Shown here: one piece after another, positions 10,171 to 21,566 of the stretch
Position numbering within the stretch: position 1 is the stretch's first letter
How the letters are laid out: every line of letters begins with the position of its first letter
NCBI GenBank assembly: GCA_019649035.1
Contig: BMAT01000902.1
Coordinates: 184,376-207,134 of the forward strand
DNA from: Elysia marginata
Lineage: Eukaryota; Mollusca; Gastropoda; Plakobranchidae
Direction of reading: 5' to 3'
Length of the DNA stretch: 22,759 bases
Program-made: the position numbers and the translations under genes
The notes under the pieces: generated by a model
Seen by the model: the letters and a program-made list of their open reading frames with translations, nothing else
The model's database searches: none
What the model was told of the DNA's origin: nothing

Positions 10171-11254
10171 CTTCGATCCAAAATATTCTCGGCCTCTTTT
10201 CATTTTCCCATAAACTCGTAGATCTAGATGTATTCAGCATAGTATTTGAATGAGAACCCACTGAGGTCGAAGAATAAATATGTTGGAATAAGAGATGGAT
10301 TGAAATAATAGCTGAAAGTAAAGTTTATATATTACTACATCGCGTCCCGCAACTTCCTCTCACTTTCCATCTCACTTTATTTTAATAGATAACACTTGTT
10401 CAAGGAATGTCTGTGGTGCAAGTCTAGCTCTCATGATTTGATTTAGTTTGTGGCTTATCGAAGTTATCCAGGGCTGAGTTATAAATTTGAATAGACTTCT
10501 CTCAAAGACTAACAAGTAAGACTGGTGGAGAATAGTTATCCTTGTCGCGTCAGTGGCTAGTTGCGGTTTAAAGCTTAAGTCTGTAAGAGTTAATTGCGTG
10601 TCCCAGCCATTATACCCGTGGTCGGTGGCCGCTGATCTTACCCACTCAATTTTCGTAGAGACCGAATTAAGTCAGACAGACCGAAAGGTTACTATTGAAC
10701 AGCCAAAACATTTGGTGAATCGATTTTGAAAGTTCGAGTAAGACAAAAGCTGACACAGACAGAAGCATTCGAGCCCAAGCCGCGTCAGCTAATTCGGTTT
10801 ATGAAAATTAACATCCACAATTTCATTAACAGACACATCAAGGTGATGTAGCATAGAATAAACTTTCATGGGTACAGTTTGGTTACTATGTAGATTTTTA
10901 TACAGTTCCCTCTGTTAAGCTTGAGGATTCAATAGTAGCATTCGATTTTTGGTTGTATTATTGTTTTATTCAAAATTCTCTGAGTTGCCAGTTCATTTAC
11001 ACGATTAAAGTACAAAGAACAAGAAAAAGAAAAAAAAAGAAATTACCAAAACAGGTATATACTCGAAATAAAAGCAAATCCTACAACGGACAGGCCGTCC
11101 CACTCTCAATAACAGTTATTAAAAAGAGGAGGGGGAATAGGTTAGTGACATGTCCGTAAAACTCCGTATCGGCATCAGAAAAAGCTTAGGGTGTGTAAAT
11201 CTGCAAGCTGCAATACACTAGGTGAGTATTGGAGAGTGAGGGGTGTATGTTGGA
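10171..11254. other. No gene seen
   Basis: Mixed-composition unique sequence, more G+C-rich around 10550-10800. It ends with a consensus-like donor TAG|GTGAGT at 11221/11222, for which no exon frame could be argued. Confidence 0.5.
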
Positions 11255-11279
11255 GGGGTTGGGTGTTTGGGACTGGGGG
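11255..11279 (+). other. G-quadruplex motif
   Basis: GGGG-TT-GGG-TGTTT-GGG-ACT-GGGGG meets the four-run, short-loop pattern for an intramolecular G-quadruplex on the + strand. It lies 33 bases after a consensus-like GTGAGT donor. Confidence 0.7.
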
Positions 11280-12149
11280 ACAGATAGCAGCAGCCCTTGA
11301 ACCGCTGTACGTAGTGTTGCCACCATTACTAGGTTGAGTGAATATTTTAGTAGCTAGGAAATGGCGTCTGGCAGGGAATCTATTATTCAGGGCTGACATC
11401 CAATGATCCTATGGCGAGCTCCAACCCTTCTGTAATATCCAAGTATAGCACTAACGCTCAAAGATAATGTCAGGGGCGTCATTCTCTTCGACTAACCCTC
11501 CTACTTTTCATGATGCAAGGTAGTGAAGGTATTTGTAACAATTTATTTTTCAATGTAGCAAACTGGCATCTATGTCCCACACCTAAATTCGACTGAATAT
11601 TTAAGAGTATATTTTCATAGCTGGCTTTAAATGATAACCGTTTTTAATCTCGCCCATAGCAATTCATGTAAATTTCACAAAAAAGATACCTGCGCAATTA
11701 GTGTACCTGTGTAGATTTTTTTTATCGTTGAGGCTTAGATTTTGATTAAATGATTGGCCAGCGCAAGTGTTTTATTGAGTCATTTTGCAACTGCCAAACA
11801 AAACCTCACTGCCATTACACCTAAAGCAAATTATACATCTTTACTTTTATCATCGACGCTTAATCTTCTTGAGAATCTTTTTCTTTCTCTCTCCTGCTTT
11901 CTACTTTACATAACCCGAATCATCAGTAAAACCAAGGTTATTTCCATCACCATTATCATCAGAAAAAGTGCCATTAAAGGGAACATAATATGACCATGAG
12001 CGAGCCTATGACAAAATCTGCTGTATTTGATGGAAGTGTAAGAAATTTCAACTCATGCAAAATGAAAATGATACGCCCTCTTTATCAAAGAACTTTATAA
12101 TTTTTTTTTCGTTTTGTTAAAATTAAATACGCTTACCGGGTGTTCAAAG
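11280..12149. other. No gene seen
   Basis: Unique sequence. A 74-codon minus-strand frame at 11175-11399 is proline-rich but has no recognisable family or splice support. Confidence 0.5.
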
Positions 12150-12285
12150 CGTGATGTGATGGCGGAAAACATCCAAGTAGTTTATCAGTGGTTAGCTTAG
12201 TTAAAGAAAAAATATCGAAAAATGCGTACCTTAAGTTTGACTCGAAACCTTGAGTTTGGTACCCTCTGCCTTGCCACCCCAATAT
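12150..12285 (-). mobile_element. Second, eroded copy of the same tRNA-derived SINE family, minus strand
   Basis: On the minus strand TGGCAAGGCAG (12266-12276) is followed by a damaged B box with one extra T, GGTTTCGAGTC (12239-12249). Only 16 bases separate the boxes, against 27 in the copy at 4445-4645, so about 11 bases were lost. Downstream the body tracks the other copy: a CAAACTTAAGG versus CATACTAAAGG block, then CATTT, then a shared CCACTG at a similar distance. A recognisable short-repeat tail is absent. Confidence 0.5.
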
Positions 12286-12933
12286 AGCTTTAAGCATCAT
12301 AAACCGCCGCTACGCTTTTTGAAAAGGAAGATTCTTGCAGAAAGTTCATACTAAGGAGTAACAGTGTTAAACAAGTTGCTAACTTGAATTGCATCGCAAG
12401 AAAGGCAACAACCACTTTCGTTTACATGTAAACACTCGGCACAGACATCAATCACAACGAACGATTACGTTAAACGCTTTACACGCCTCGTATAGATTAT
12501 ACGAGAAATTTAAATATATTTAAGCTTATTGTGGTGCAGCTGTCGCACCGCCTGCAATGATCAGAAGATTTAAGATTATTTTTGTTCAAGGTAAACGTCA
12601 TTCACGAGTTGGGGGAAAATGATATTTTAGCCTTGCTGAGCATATTTTTAGTTATAATTATTCGTGAAATGGTCAAAGCAGAGCATGATCTTTCAGACAC
12701 AACATCTCTCAAGGCTTCTACAAGGTTTACACTAAAATTTAAATTTGTGGGATTAGATTACTGCCTTGTAGGCTCGAATGGTAGTCACAAAGTCAAGACA
12801 CTACTATTTGTTTATTGAATAGATCGGTACGGTCAAGAATGATTTTAAAAGCGTGAAAAAATAATACTCGAACAGGAAGATATGAACAGGCTTAATAACT
12901 TCGGAGAACAGATAACATTTTAGCTTTTCTGTT
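12286..12933. other. No gene seen
   Basis: AT-rich unique sequence; a 78-codon frame at 12582-12818 has no recognisable features. Confidence 0.55.
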
Positions 12934-13023
12934 CGTTTTATAAGTTACAGCTTACTTTGTGGTCTTCCTATAAATTACCGCTTACTTTGTGGTCGTTTTA
13001 TAAGTTACAGCTCACTTTCTGGC
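12934..13023. repeat. 30-bp tandem repeat, three copies
   Basis: Three contiguous units begin at 12934, 12964 and 12994, with a consensus like CGTTTTATAAGTTACAGC followed by TTACTTTGTGGT. Units 1 and 3 differ at only a few positions; unit 2 is more diverged. The array ends about 30 bases before the 51-bp minisatellite, but the two units are not alike in sequence. Confidence 0.85.
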
Positions 13024-13054
13024 CCAGATTTGCGACAATAGGCTAGAGGCTTTT

Positions 13055-13907
13055 CGACTCATTCCTCTGTATTACTGTGTGTAATGAGCAATGCGCTGTC
13101 TGTCTCGACTCATTCCTCTGTATTACTGTGTGTAATGAGCAATGCGGTGTCTGTCTCAACTCATTCCTCTGTATTACTGTGTGTAATGAGCAATGCTTTG
13201 TCTGTCTTGACTCATTCCTCCGTATCGCTGTGTGTAATAAGCAATGCGCTGTCTGTCTCGACTCATTCCTCTGTATTACTGTGTATACTGAACAATGCGC
13301 TGTCTGTCTCCATTCATTCCTCTTTATTACTGCGTGTACTGAACAATGCGCTGTCTGTCTCCATTCATTCCTCTGTATTACTGTGTGTAATGAGCAATGC
13401 GCTGTCTGTCTCGACTCATTCCTCTGTATTACTGTGTGTAATGAGCAATGCGCTGTCTATCTCGATTCATTCCTCTGTATTTCTGTGTGTAATGAGCAAT
13501 GCTTTGTCTGTCTCGATTCATTCCTCTGTATTACTGTGTGTAATGAGCAATGCTTTGTCTGTCTTGACTCATTCCTCCGTATTATTGTGTGTAATAAGCA
13601 ATGCGCTGTCTGTCTCGACTTATTTCTCTGTATTACTGTGTATACTGAACAATGCGCTGTCTGTCTCGATTCATTCCTCTTTATTACTGCGTGTACTGAA
13701 CAATGCGCTGTCTGTCTCGATTCATTCCTCTGTATTACTGTGTGTAATGAACAATGCGCTGTCTGTCTCGACTCATTCCTCTGTATTACTGTGTGTAATG
13801 AGCAATGCGCTGTCTGTCTCGATTCATTCCTCTGTATTACTGTGTGTAATTAACAATTCGCTGTCTGTCTCGACTCTATCTTTTTGTTACTGTGTGTAAT
13901 AAGCCAT
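13055..13907. repeat. 51-bp minisatellite, 16 units plus a partial, with a 7-unit higher-order duplication
   Basis: Units starting GCGCTGTCTGTCTC and ending GTAATGAGCAAT recur exactly every 51 bases from 13093 to 13857. A partial unit lies at 13055-13092 and a degenerate 50-base last unit at 13858-13907. Diagnostic variants recur in the same order 357 bases (7 units) apart. GCTTTG with CTTGACTC and CCGTAT is at 13195 and 13552; TATACTGAAC comes one unit later; TTTATTACTGCG with GTGTACTGAAC comes two units later. A 7-unit block was therefore duplicated. Because 51 is divisible by 3, two frames stay open (258 and 271 codons with 17-residue repeats). The third frame carries TAA TGA in most units. 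The two open frames are equally open, which argues against coding. Confidence 0.93.
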
Positions 13908-15235
13908 GCCACACATTTTTCTTGTCATGGAATACTACAAAGAAAGAAAAAAATTTGAATGATCAAATTGATCACATTTTCCTGTTCTTGCTTTCCCTTT
14001 ATCTGGCTGGCTGTCTGTCTGTCTTTTGTTCTATGACGTTCTATTTTTCTTCTACTTCTTTGTTCTTTCCACTCAGCCTCTTCCTCAACTTTCTCTTCTC
14101 TTATTCTTTTTGTACGCGTGTATGCTTCAATATGATGTGTAAGATTTCCCTGGTTCTAATTATTAACCACTTCCATATCTCAAGCCCACCCTTGGAAGCT
14201 TTTAATCAGCATCCGAACAAAGTTGTTTCAGCTTTTCAACACCGAATGATAAGAGAAAAATGTAGACAGAAAAACACAGACATAGAAATACAGGCCTACA
14301 GAGACAAAGAGATGAACAAATGAACCTATCAATTTTCATAATATTTGTTTGTACTGTTGCATAAATCCAAAAGCTGATAGATATATAAAGATGGAAAATG
14401 GCAAAAGGATAGAATAAAAAAAAAGAAATCATCTTTGTAACGAAATTTGTAGACGTTTAGTCTACCCATCAACAATCAAATCTTCTCAAAACAGTGAGAT
14501 CAAGTATTCATTTATTCATCACCACTGCACACAAAAATTTGCGAAAGTTCAGAAGAAAATCATCGCAAAATATAAACATATTGGATAAAGAAGCAACTGA
14601 AATAGTTAACTTTCAGAAAGCGAATTTTACAACAAGATGACTATTAAATGAGATTGCAGTTGCGGTACAAAAAAGAAAAAAATTTTCTGTTTTAAAAAGG
14701 GTTGAAGTCGAAAATCTCTTCTAACTTTTTCTGTCAAACGGGAAAATTGTATCCACGTAAAAACAGCATTGCGTCTGTTCCCTCGGGAGTAATTCGCCAT
14801 GGACCAAAAAGCAGACAAAAGCAAGATCGATACACCGCACGGTGAAGCGTTAGTTTTTCGTTTGTCTCTTGGCACCATTTTGACTGCTAGTGGCCGTAAC
14901 ATTTGGCTCTTTCCTAACCTAAATGTCACAAAGAGCCTGAAACTTGTTTCTCACCGTTGTTTTCAATGTTTCTCAGAGGGTAGCACTTTTACGCTTGAAA
15001 AAGTACACAGTTTTCAACAATGTGACCATTGCATAATTCTAAGTTTTCCTATTTAGAAAAAAAACCGGAGTGTCGAGTTTTCCACTTATTCATTAAAAAT
15101 TAATAGTTTGCGCTAATCGTAGGTGTTTTTGTAATCATAGGTCTGGAACTATACGACCAGGTTGTCTACTTTCAGTCGCAGTTTTAACGATGGCTATATG
15201 GCTCAGGCAGGAGGTTTAGATGGTTTTATGTATAA
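13908..15235. other. No gene seen
   Basis: Begins pyrimidine-rich (about 13980-14110), then AT-rich. A 143-codon frame at 13892-14323 starts inside the last minisatellite unit and owes its length to the T/C-rich stretch. Overlapping frames on both strands at 14627-15056 match no family I know. Confidence 0.55.
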
Positions 15236-15261
15236 AAATCGATAGAGCTTTTTATCGATTT
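15236..15261. other. Perfect 9-bp inverted repeat
   Basis: AAATCGATA and TATCGATTT are separated by 8 bases (GAGCTTTT). No gene end is nearby, so a terminator role is not indicated. Confidence 0.55.
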
Positions 15262-16079
15262 CAATTCAAATACAAATATTTTTTAAATTTAAATTTTCAA
15301 GTGAGAAAAGTATTTGAAACTCAAAGCTTTTCACACATTAAAATTTTAATCGTCAATTAATGCACTGAATTCCGTACATTATTCAAATAAATTACATAAA
15401 ATCTAATGAATGTTTTTAGGCAAATCAGTATTCCTTCAACCAATCAAACACATAGCCGTTCATGAATTCTGTGTTGGCATTATCTTTTAAGGAAATATTA
15501 TTGCTTAGATGTAACGTGTTTTTTAAATAACCATGCCTCTTATAAAAGTTGTTTTTGATCTAACATTTAAATATTGGCATGGATCTCAGGTCGTCCAATT
15601 TGTTAAGGTTGGCTAATTTCGATCCTAATGAAATGATCTATCCATTATATCCGTTCAACTATCATAATTTATCAAGCTAGTCTAGTTCTAATACTTAATC
15701 AACGCTTGATGTCAGAAATATCGATTTAAGGCTAATCATGATCTCAGGGATATGTTTCAGCTTTCAGGGGTTGTGTTTCGATACCTATCTATACTAAAAA
15801 AGTGAATTTTCTAGAAAAGTATGCAGTTACAATATAGGCTTCGTCAGGTCTCTACGAATAAACCAAAATATGTTTTAAGTCCAATGTACCTTGCAATTGT
15901 TAGTTTTGTTCTGACAAAAAAGAAACGTTGAACTACATGTACAAAAAACTTAAATGTTAATAGACTACAACATTGTACTATCCACTTTCTTTTTCTCCTC
16001 GCAGATAAGCTGCCAACAATTCTTGTGTGTTTTATTTGCTAACCCTCTTCGATCCTTTGCACCCCTTTGCTCTTCCTTT
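15262..16079. other. No gene seen
   Basis: AT-rich sequence. GTTTCGATACC at about 15771-15781 is a lone B-box-like match without a convincing A box. Confidence 0.55.
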
Positions 16080-16106
16080 CCCCACCCGTCCCCCACCCCC
16101 ATCCCC
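16080..16106 (-). other. G-quadruplex/i-motif sequence
   Basis: The + strand has five C runs (CCCC-A-CCC-GT-CCCCC-A-CCCCC-AT-CCCC). The minus strand could fold as a G-quadruplex and the + strand as an i-motif. It sits within a wider pyrimidine-rich stretch at about 15985-16160. Confidence 0.75.
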
Positions 16107-18319
16107 ACACACATACACAGCAATATTCTATTCCCTTCTTATCTGTCTTTACGTTTCCTCGGGGATTTCTAGTTGATCCTTAGAAAAGTTATGTCTCCCT
16201 GACCTACAAGCTTACTTTCCCCTAAGGCCATGAAGAGACCAGGAAGTAGTTCATTGAAAAAAGAAGAGGCTCCTGAGCTTTGTTCTGACCCATTTCACTT
16301 TGACTAGATAATCAAGGCAATTTTATACTAGACTTAATAGTTAAGCTAGCTTTTGCATCTATTTCAACTAATTATATAACTTACCAGGATATTTACAAAC
16401 GATAAACTTGTCCTACTATTTCGAGGCATATTTCGCAGCAGATGATCCTTCAGCAAAACTCCTACAATCTTATCATACCACTGGTTCTCATAAGATTTAA
16501 AACATCAGAAATCACATTATCTCGTACTTGGTGGAAGAATGATCTCTAGCACTGATTGCTTATACCCAAGCCGTCTGAAAAGTACAGAACCGCCATGGAC
16601 CACCTCCCTCCACCCAACCTCCTTGCTCTCATTCTCTATTCCTCAATGTTTACTGACCCGACAATCATACTCATTTCCAATCAATTCGATTTGCGGAAAT
16701 TCCCATGATTCGTCAGACCAAAGAGGAAAAGAACCATTTTGTTGTATACGGCGGATTGACTTGCGAACAGTTTCCATTTCTTGAAAAAAATCGTTCGAGC
16801 AATGTTACCTGTTATTTCAGTCTGTATGATACTGTAATGATATCAGCACTGGTTTGTCAAGGCTTACTGTTTTGTATTTTTATAGAAAGATTTAAAGTTG
16901 AATTTTTGTTTCATTTAATTCATATTTATGTGAGGGATGATACAGGGGAATGTTATAAACAAAAGAAAAGAAGCACTGGGAAAAAAGAAAAACAGCAACT
17001 GTACAGTCACAACAAAATTAGATTGCTCAATAAAACCAACTACCCTGACAGTGGTTTAATTTTTTTAAAAAGTCTACTTGTTAACTGTTCAAAAACGAAA
17101 AAGCTAACCCCGGCATCTCCTATGACATTCGCTTTTTATAATGTGTAAACCTGTGGTTAGGGAAGAAAGAGATTAAAAATTGAGTAACAAAACAAAATTG
17201 ACGAAAAAAGCGTGAAATATGTTTTCGATAAAATATTTTCACATAGCTTTTAGAGAACAGCAAAGCGTCAAAGATTATGAAAATTAAAAAAAAAAGATAA
17301 AACGCCGGAATATAGCCTAATCATCTGCAGTCTACTGTGGAAGATAATAATTTGAAAATATGTTACTTTTGATCATAATGAAACCTTTCATCATGATAAA
17401 TTATGTGTTATGTATTTGAACAATTTTTACTAATAAAATTGTTTTCTTCTTATCTAAACAAAGTTATACCAGACACCAAAGGCTTTCGCTTTCATAGTTA
17501 ACAAAACTGCTTCGGATGAAGCCAACAAATACAATTGACTTTTTTATCATTGGCGCCAATCTTGAAGAAAAGAAAAACAGCAAAAATTCCTGTTGTAAAC
17601 TTAGTTTCCTTCCAAAAGAAATGCCTAAGGAAAAACATATCTGGCCGATTTGTGAAGGTTTTTCGAAAGTCAAACCTCAAGTCAATAGAGCTGAGGCTCA
17701 AACCGTCCTTTTTTTAATGTTGCAAGACTCCCTAACCTTGTACTGAGTCAGTGCTTTATGCCAGAGGCTTGCCTGGTCAGGCCGAACGGCGCCAACACTG
17801 ATCAATCTCACGTTAGCATTGATTGTGGATAATTTAATTGCGATGTTGCGTTAAGCTTGGTTGGCAACCGAAAGTTTTGAAACTGGATTCTTTCAAACTT
17901 GATGGCCTGAAAATAAATTACTTCTTTTGGTTTGGGTAAATTATAATGCAATGAACAGCCTTATTTAGAGAAAGTTTACTGTCTATCTTTTATTAATTGA
18001 AAAAAAGTGGCAATGCTTATGAAAGCGATTGCTTCGAAATAAAGCTTTCGGTCTCTTAATTAAAGCTTTAAAGTACTTGCATAAAGAGTAAGAGCCGTAA
18101 TATAAATTGCCATATCTTTCCTTTTTTTATACAAAAATACAAGACATGGTTTTGAAACTATGCAAATCATTGTGCGCTCTAATTTATAAACATTCAAACT
18201 AATAGAATTGTAACAGTTTTAGTGGACAAAATAATAAGTTTGTTAATAAGGAAAATGAAATTAAGGACTCATTTCCTGAAAAACAAGAAGCTGAATTTAA
18301 AAAAAGAGAAGATGCATGA
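16107..18319. other. No supported gene; contains the longest non-repeat reading frame of the window
   Basis: AT-rich sequence. A 147-codon ATG-initiated frame at 16705-17148 (+) has a hydrophobic middle and a lysine-rich second half, with no family I recognise and no good splice sites. Four overlapping frames on both strands at 17464-17746 show only that stops are scarce there. Confidence 0.5.
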
Positions 18320-18415
18320 AAATCTCTCTCCTTTTCCTCTTTCTCGTTTACTCTTTAACACTCTCTTTCTCCATCTTTCTACCTCTATATCTTTTTCTAT
18401 ATCCTCTTTGTTCCC
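18320..18415. repeat. Degenerate pyrimidine-rich tract
   Basis: CTCT/TTTC-rich sequence with few purines. It could look like a polypyrimidine tract, but no exon-like frame follows. Confidence 0.6.
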
Positions 18416-19920
18416 TTAAAAAATTATACTACTTAAGCCACTTTAAGCAGTGATGAGCAAACGTAATAGACCCACTTACTATTCAAGTTCATGAAACGGT
18501 GTTGCAGTGAACATCCTTTTTGCTTCATGTATTCGTCCTGTCTAGTCTTAAGACTCAAAGGAAAGGATATCAATAATTGCTTAATCATTAATTTTACTTG
18601 TTTAAGTAATTAATAATAGAAACGGCGCTTTTTTTTTACCAAAACCGTAGGTTATCTTTTGCTTACCACGAAAAATTTGTCAAGGATTTAACTTTTTGTG
18701 GCTTTCTAAAACACGATAGACTTCAGCTATTGTCAGAAAAGGTTTTTGGTACTTAAATCGGGCATTGGGATCTTCTAAATATTTAGTCTGTCTAAAAAAA
18801 GCCATCGATCGCAATGTGCTTTATCATAACACTTATCAACCTCTTTCGTCCTTCTCTGCGCCGTTTAACCGCCCACGTTTTTCCATTAAACATTTCTTTG
18901 ATTATGGAACTTTAACTTAAACATATAATATTCCTATTATTTTTTGTTGTTCTGTAGGCCTTTTGATTGAATGCCACGAAATAGATGCAGTTGCCTGCAC
19001 CTGCTGTTTTCAAAGAACCTAAAAACTCTGACCAAAATATTGCTTTGTTTCACCGTTTTTTTTCCTTGTTTTTTTTTTTTACAATTAGCACTACTTGTGT
19101 TTGTGGCGTATTAATGGTATTTTAATGTATCTTGAAAAAACATTTTCAAGACATGACAAGCGCACACGCCGTATTAAGGAAAGCCCAGAGACTGCAAAAT
19201 GCAGAGTTTTTAGTCTCTCGATTATACACTCAACCAGCAGGAATCCTTGTTTGCACAAACTAGTTTGAGGAGATTAGAGACATAAAAACTATATTCAGTG
19301 AGACGTGCAGAGTAGAAGAGAAAAGAGAGGGTTATGTGTCCTGAAAACTGAAAATCAGACTATCTTACCGGTGTTAAATCTAGGAGACTTGATTATGTGG
19401 ATAGCATCAGAGCAAGCCAGTTCTTGTATAGACAGACTATTTTTGTGAGAGAAACTGGCCCTTCCATGGGATATAAATTTGTAAATAAATGCATATCAGC
19501 GAACAGACATACTGACAAACAATAAGATAAATATGTATGCAGATATTATATAAGTATAATAAATAACACAATTCGTAATGTAATAGCACAGTTAGTAGTC
19601 TGTGCTCAACTATAGGGATATAGTAATTCTGTCATGCTTCAAAGTTCCGGGCTACTGTTTTGTGTAGATAGCTGCTAGAGGTGGTTTATTCCAGATTTAA
19701 AAAACTCAGCTCAAATAGCCATCTGAAGAAGACAACAGCCTGAAACTTCAAAGTCATTGCAGCACCCAAAGATTCGGTTATTTAGAAAATTAGGTGTACA
19801 AAAAGTAGATTATATTGGTTGATTGGTTGGTCAGTTGAGTGGTCGTTTGGTGATACCGCTGAAGAAAAATTTAAGATTGCAGAAGATATATAGAAAGCAG
19901 AGAGTGCGTGTGTGTGCGCA
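18416..19920. other. No gene seen
   Basis: AT-rich unique sequence with T homopolymers near 18629 and 19057-19080. Confidence 0.6.
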
Positions 19921-20000
19921 ATAGAGAGAGAGAAAGAGAGATAGACAGACAGACAGATAGACAGACATAGAAAAGAGAAAGGAAAGGGGAGGGAGAAAAG
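19921..20000. repeat. GA/GACA purine tract
   Basis: GAGA, then GACAGACAGACAGATAGACAGACA, then a G/A-rich run. It has the same compound architecture as 4799-4928. It is preceded by a short TGTGTGTG-type stretch near 19908. Confidence 0.9.
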
Positions 20001-21535
20001 AACGTGGAAAATGGGCATAAAAGATCAATTTAAGCTCGGAAAATTAAATGAGAGAGACACGAAGAGAGAGAATGTTTTCGTTCTTCTTTTTTATTTGCTC
20101 CTTGAGTATTAGGTAGAAAAACAATTAAAAGGCGTCAGAAGAGTCTGGTCGAAATCGGTTAAAAAAAGAAAAGAAAAAAACTGAGACTTTTACAAAAAGA
20201 CGACGCGGATAAAATACGAAAAGAGTAAAATTGTCAATTACGAAACGTAAGGTGTTTGCTGAAGCACGTATCTTGAGCATGCCCAAACGTAGAAAATGGT
20301 TGAAAGACGTCATTAGGAGACGGATGTTGACGCAACTGTCTGTGGAGAGAACGTGTACGTGCTTCTCAGAACATGCTTAAACGTTTCATTAACACAAAAA
20401 CCCAGGAGGTGTTGAGGCATGGTTGCGGGAATCTCTTGCATCTTTTCAGTCTCTTGGTGCAAGATTTTGAAATGTTATACAGAGCTTTTGAAGACTGGAC
20501 AGAAAAGGCTGTTATTTTTTCTTTTTGGGGTATCTTAAGATTAATGTATAAATTTGAGTTCCCACCTGCTCAAAGTGCCATGTAAAACACGTACCTCATG
20601 TAAGCCGAAACTCTTCTAGATCGTCGTATTCCTTTGTTGTTGATGTTTTTTCGACGACTGAGTAATCATAATGTCACTGGGGTAGTTTCCCAGTTTCCCG
20701 CAGGAAAGTGACGCAGTTCTGAGGAACTGTCTGTAGAAGTTTTAGCTTAACATACTCTATAATAATAGGTTCCATAAGTTTAAGTAGGAAGAGTTAGTCC
20801 TATAACCCATTATGTCGCTTATTTCTGCATATGGCTCACGCAAGATTTGCTCTAAATCGGACCGGGGTATGCGAGTAACTGGAAGTTTTACCATGTATTT
20901 CTTCTCCTCAAGAGATCATACAACAAGCAGTGCATTTGATGGAAACAGTTTTACCTGTGTCCCTTTTTTATTTTTCTATGAATATTATTCTATTTTTCAT
21001 TATATATGTGCGTCGTTTTTAAGTCCAACATGATTATGTTGTCAATTGTCAAAGTAAGGTTTCATTTTCATGCAAGGCCTATATTCGCCTTGCTGGTCAT
21101 TCATAAAATATTATTTTGCTTTTTTTTCTCGTCTTTACCTAGCTAAATAAATAAACATCGCCACCTAACTTAACGCACAGTGATATTGCGTTCATAGTAT
21201 TCGCCACCAGTCTCATCGACTCGCCTTTTATTTTAAAAAACCATGGACACCTTGACATGTATCGCTTATCTTGATACTTATTACACACGTTAGCTATCAT
21301 GATTTGATCAAAACCATGTCCGAAAGGATAAGATTTCAATTATTAACGTAACGGCTTCCCGTCGATTCAGCTCCATCGTTAAACGTGTAAATGTATTTCT
21401 TAATTCAGATTAATGCCTTTCCACAGGCTAAATAACACATTAGTTGCCGCCATAAATATAATCTTACTCGCGTCGGAGCACCCAACTATCCTCGCCACCA
21501 TGTTAAGCCATGCCATCGTGCACTTTACAAAGTTT
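20001..21535. other. Probable intron upstream of the DAGL exon; no other exon seen
   Basis: AT-rich sequence with short frames lacking splice support (20373-20585, 20812-21033). I looked for an M-P-G-type DAGL start exon with the basic, RRW-like beginning and did not find one. Confidence 0.55.
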
Positions 21536-21566
21536 CTTACCCCTCTGTTTTCTCCCTACTTCCCAG
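21536..21566 (+). promoter_or_regulatory. Splice acceptor with polypyrimidine tract for the DAGL exon
   Basis: A run made almost entirely of C and T, with TTCTTAC as a possible branch-point neighbourhood, ends in TTCCCAG just before the reading frame that matches DAGL. It fixes the exon start at 21567. The matching donor is the GTGAGC starting at 21779. Confidence 0.8.

Noticed and set aside
13055-13907. CRISPR-like array
   Set aside because: Units are contiguous with no unique spacers, and the context is clearly animal nuclear DNA.
13892-14323. 143-codon frame with hydrophobic segments after the minisatellite
   Set aside because: Its start lies in the last repeat unit and its length comes from a pyrimidine-rich tract that lacks stops. 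There is no recognisable domain.
14627-15056. Opposing frames of 100 and 85 codons
   Set aside because: No recognisable domain on either strand, and no splice signals at plausible positions.
17464-17746. Four overlapping frames of 60-76 codons on both strands
   Set aside because: No frame is better than the others, no homology was recognised and no convincing splice sites flank them. It is simply stop-poor sequence.
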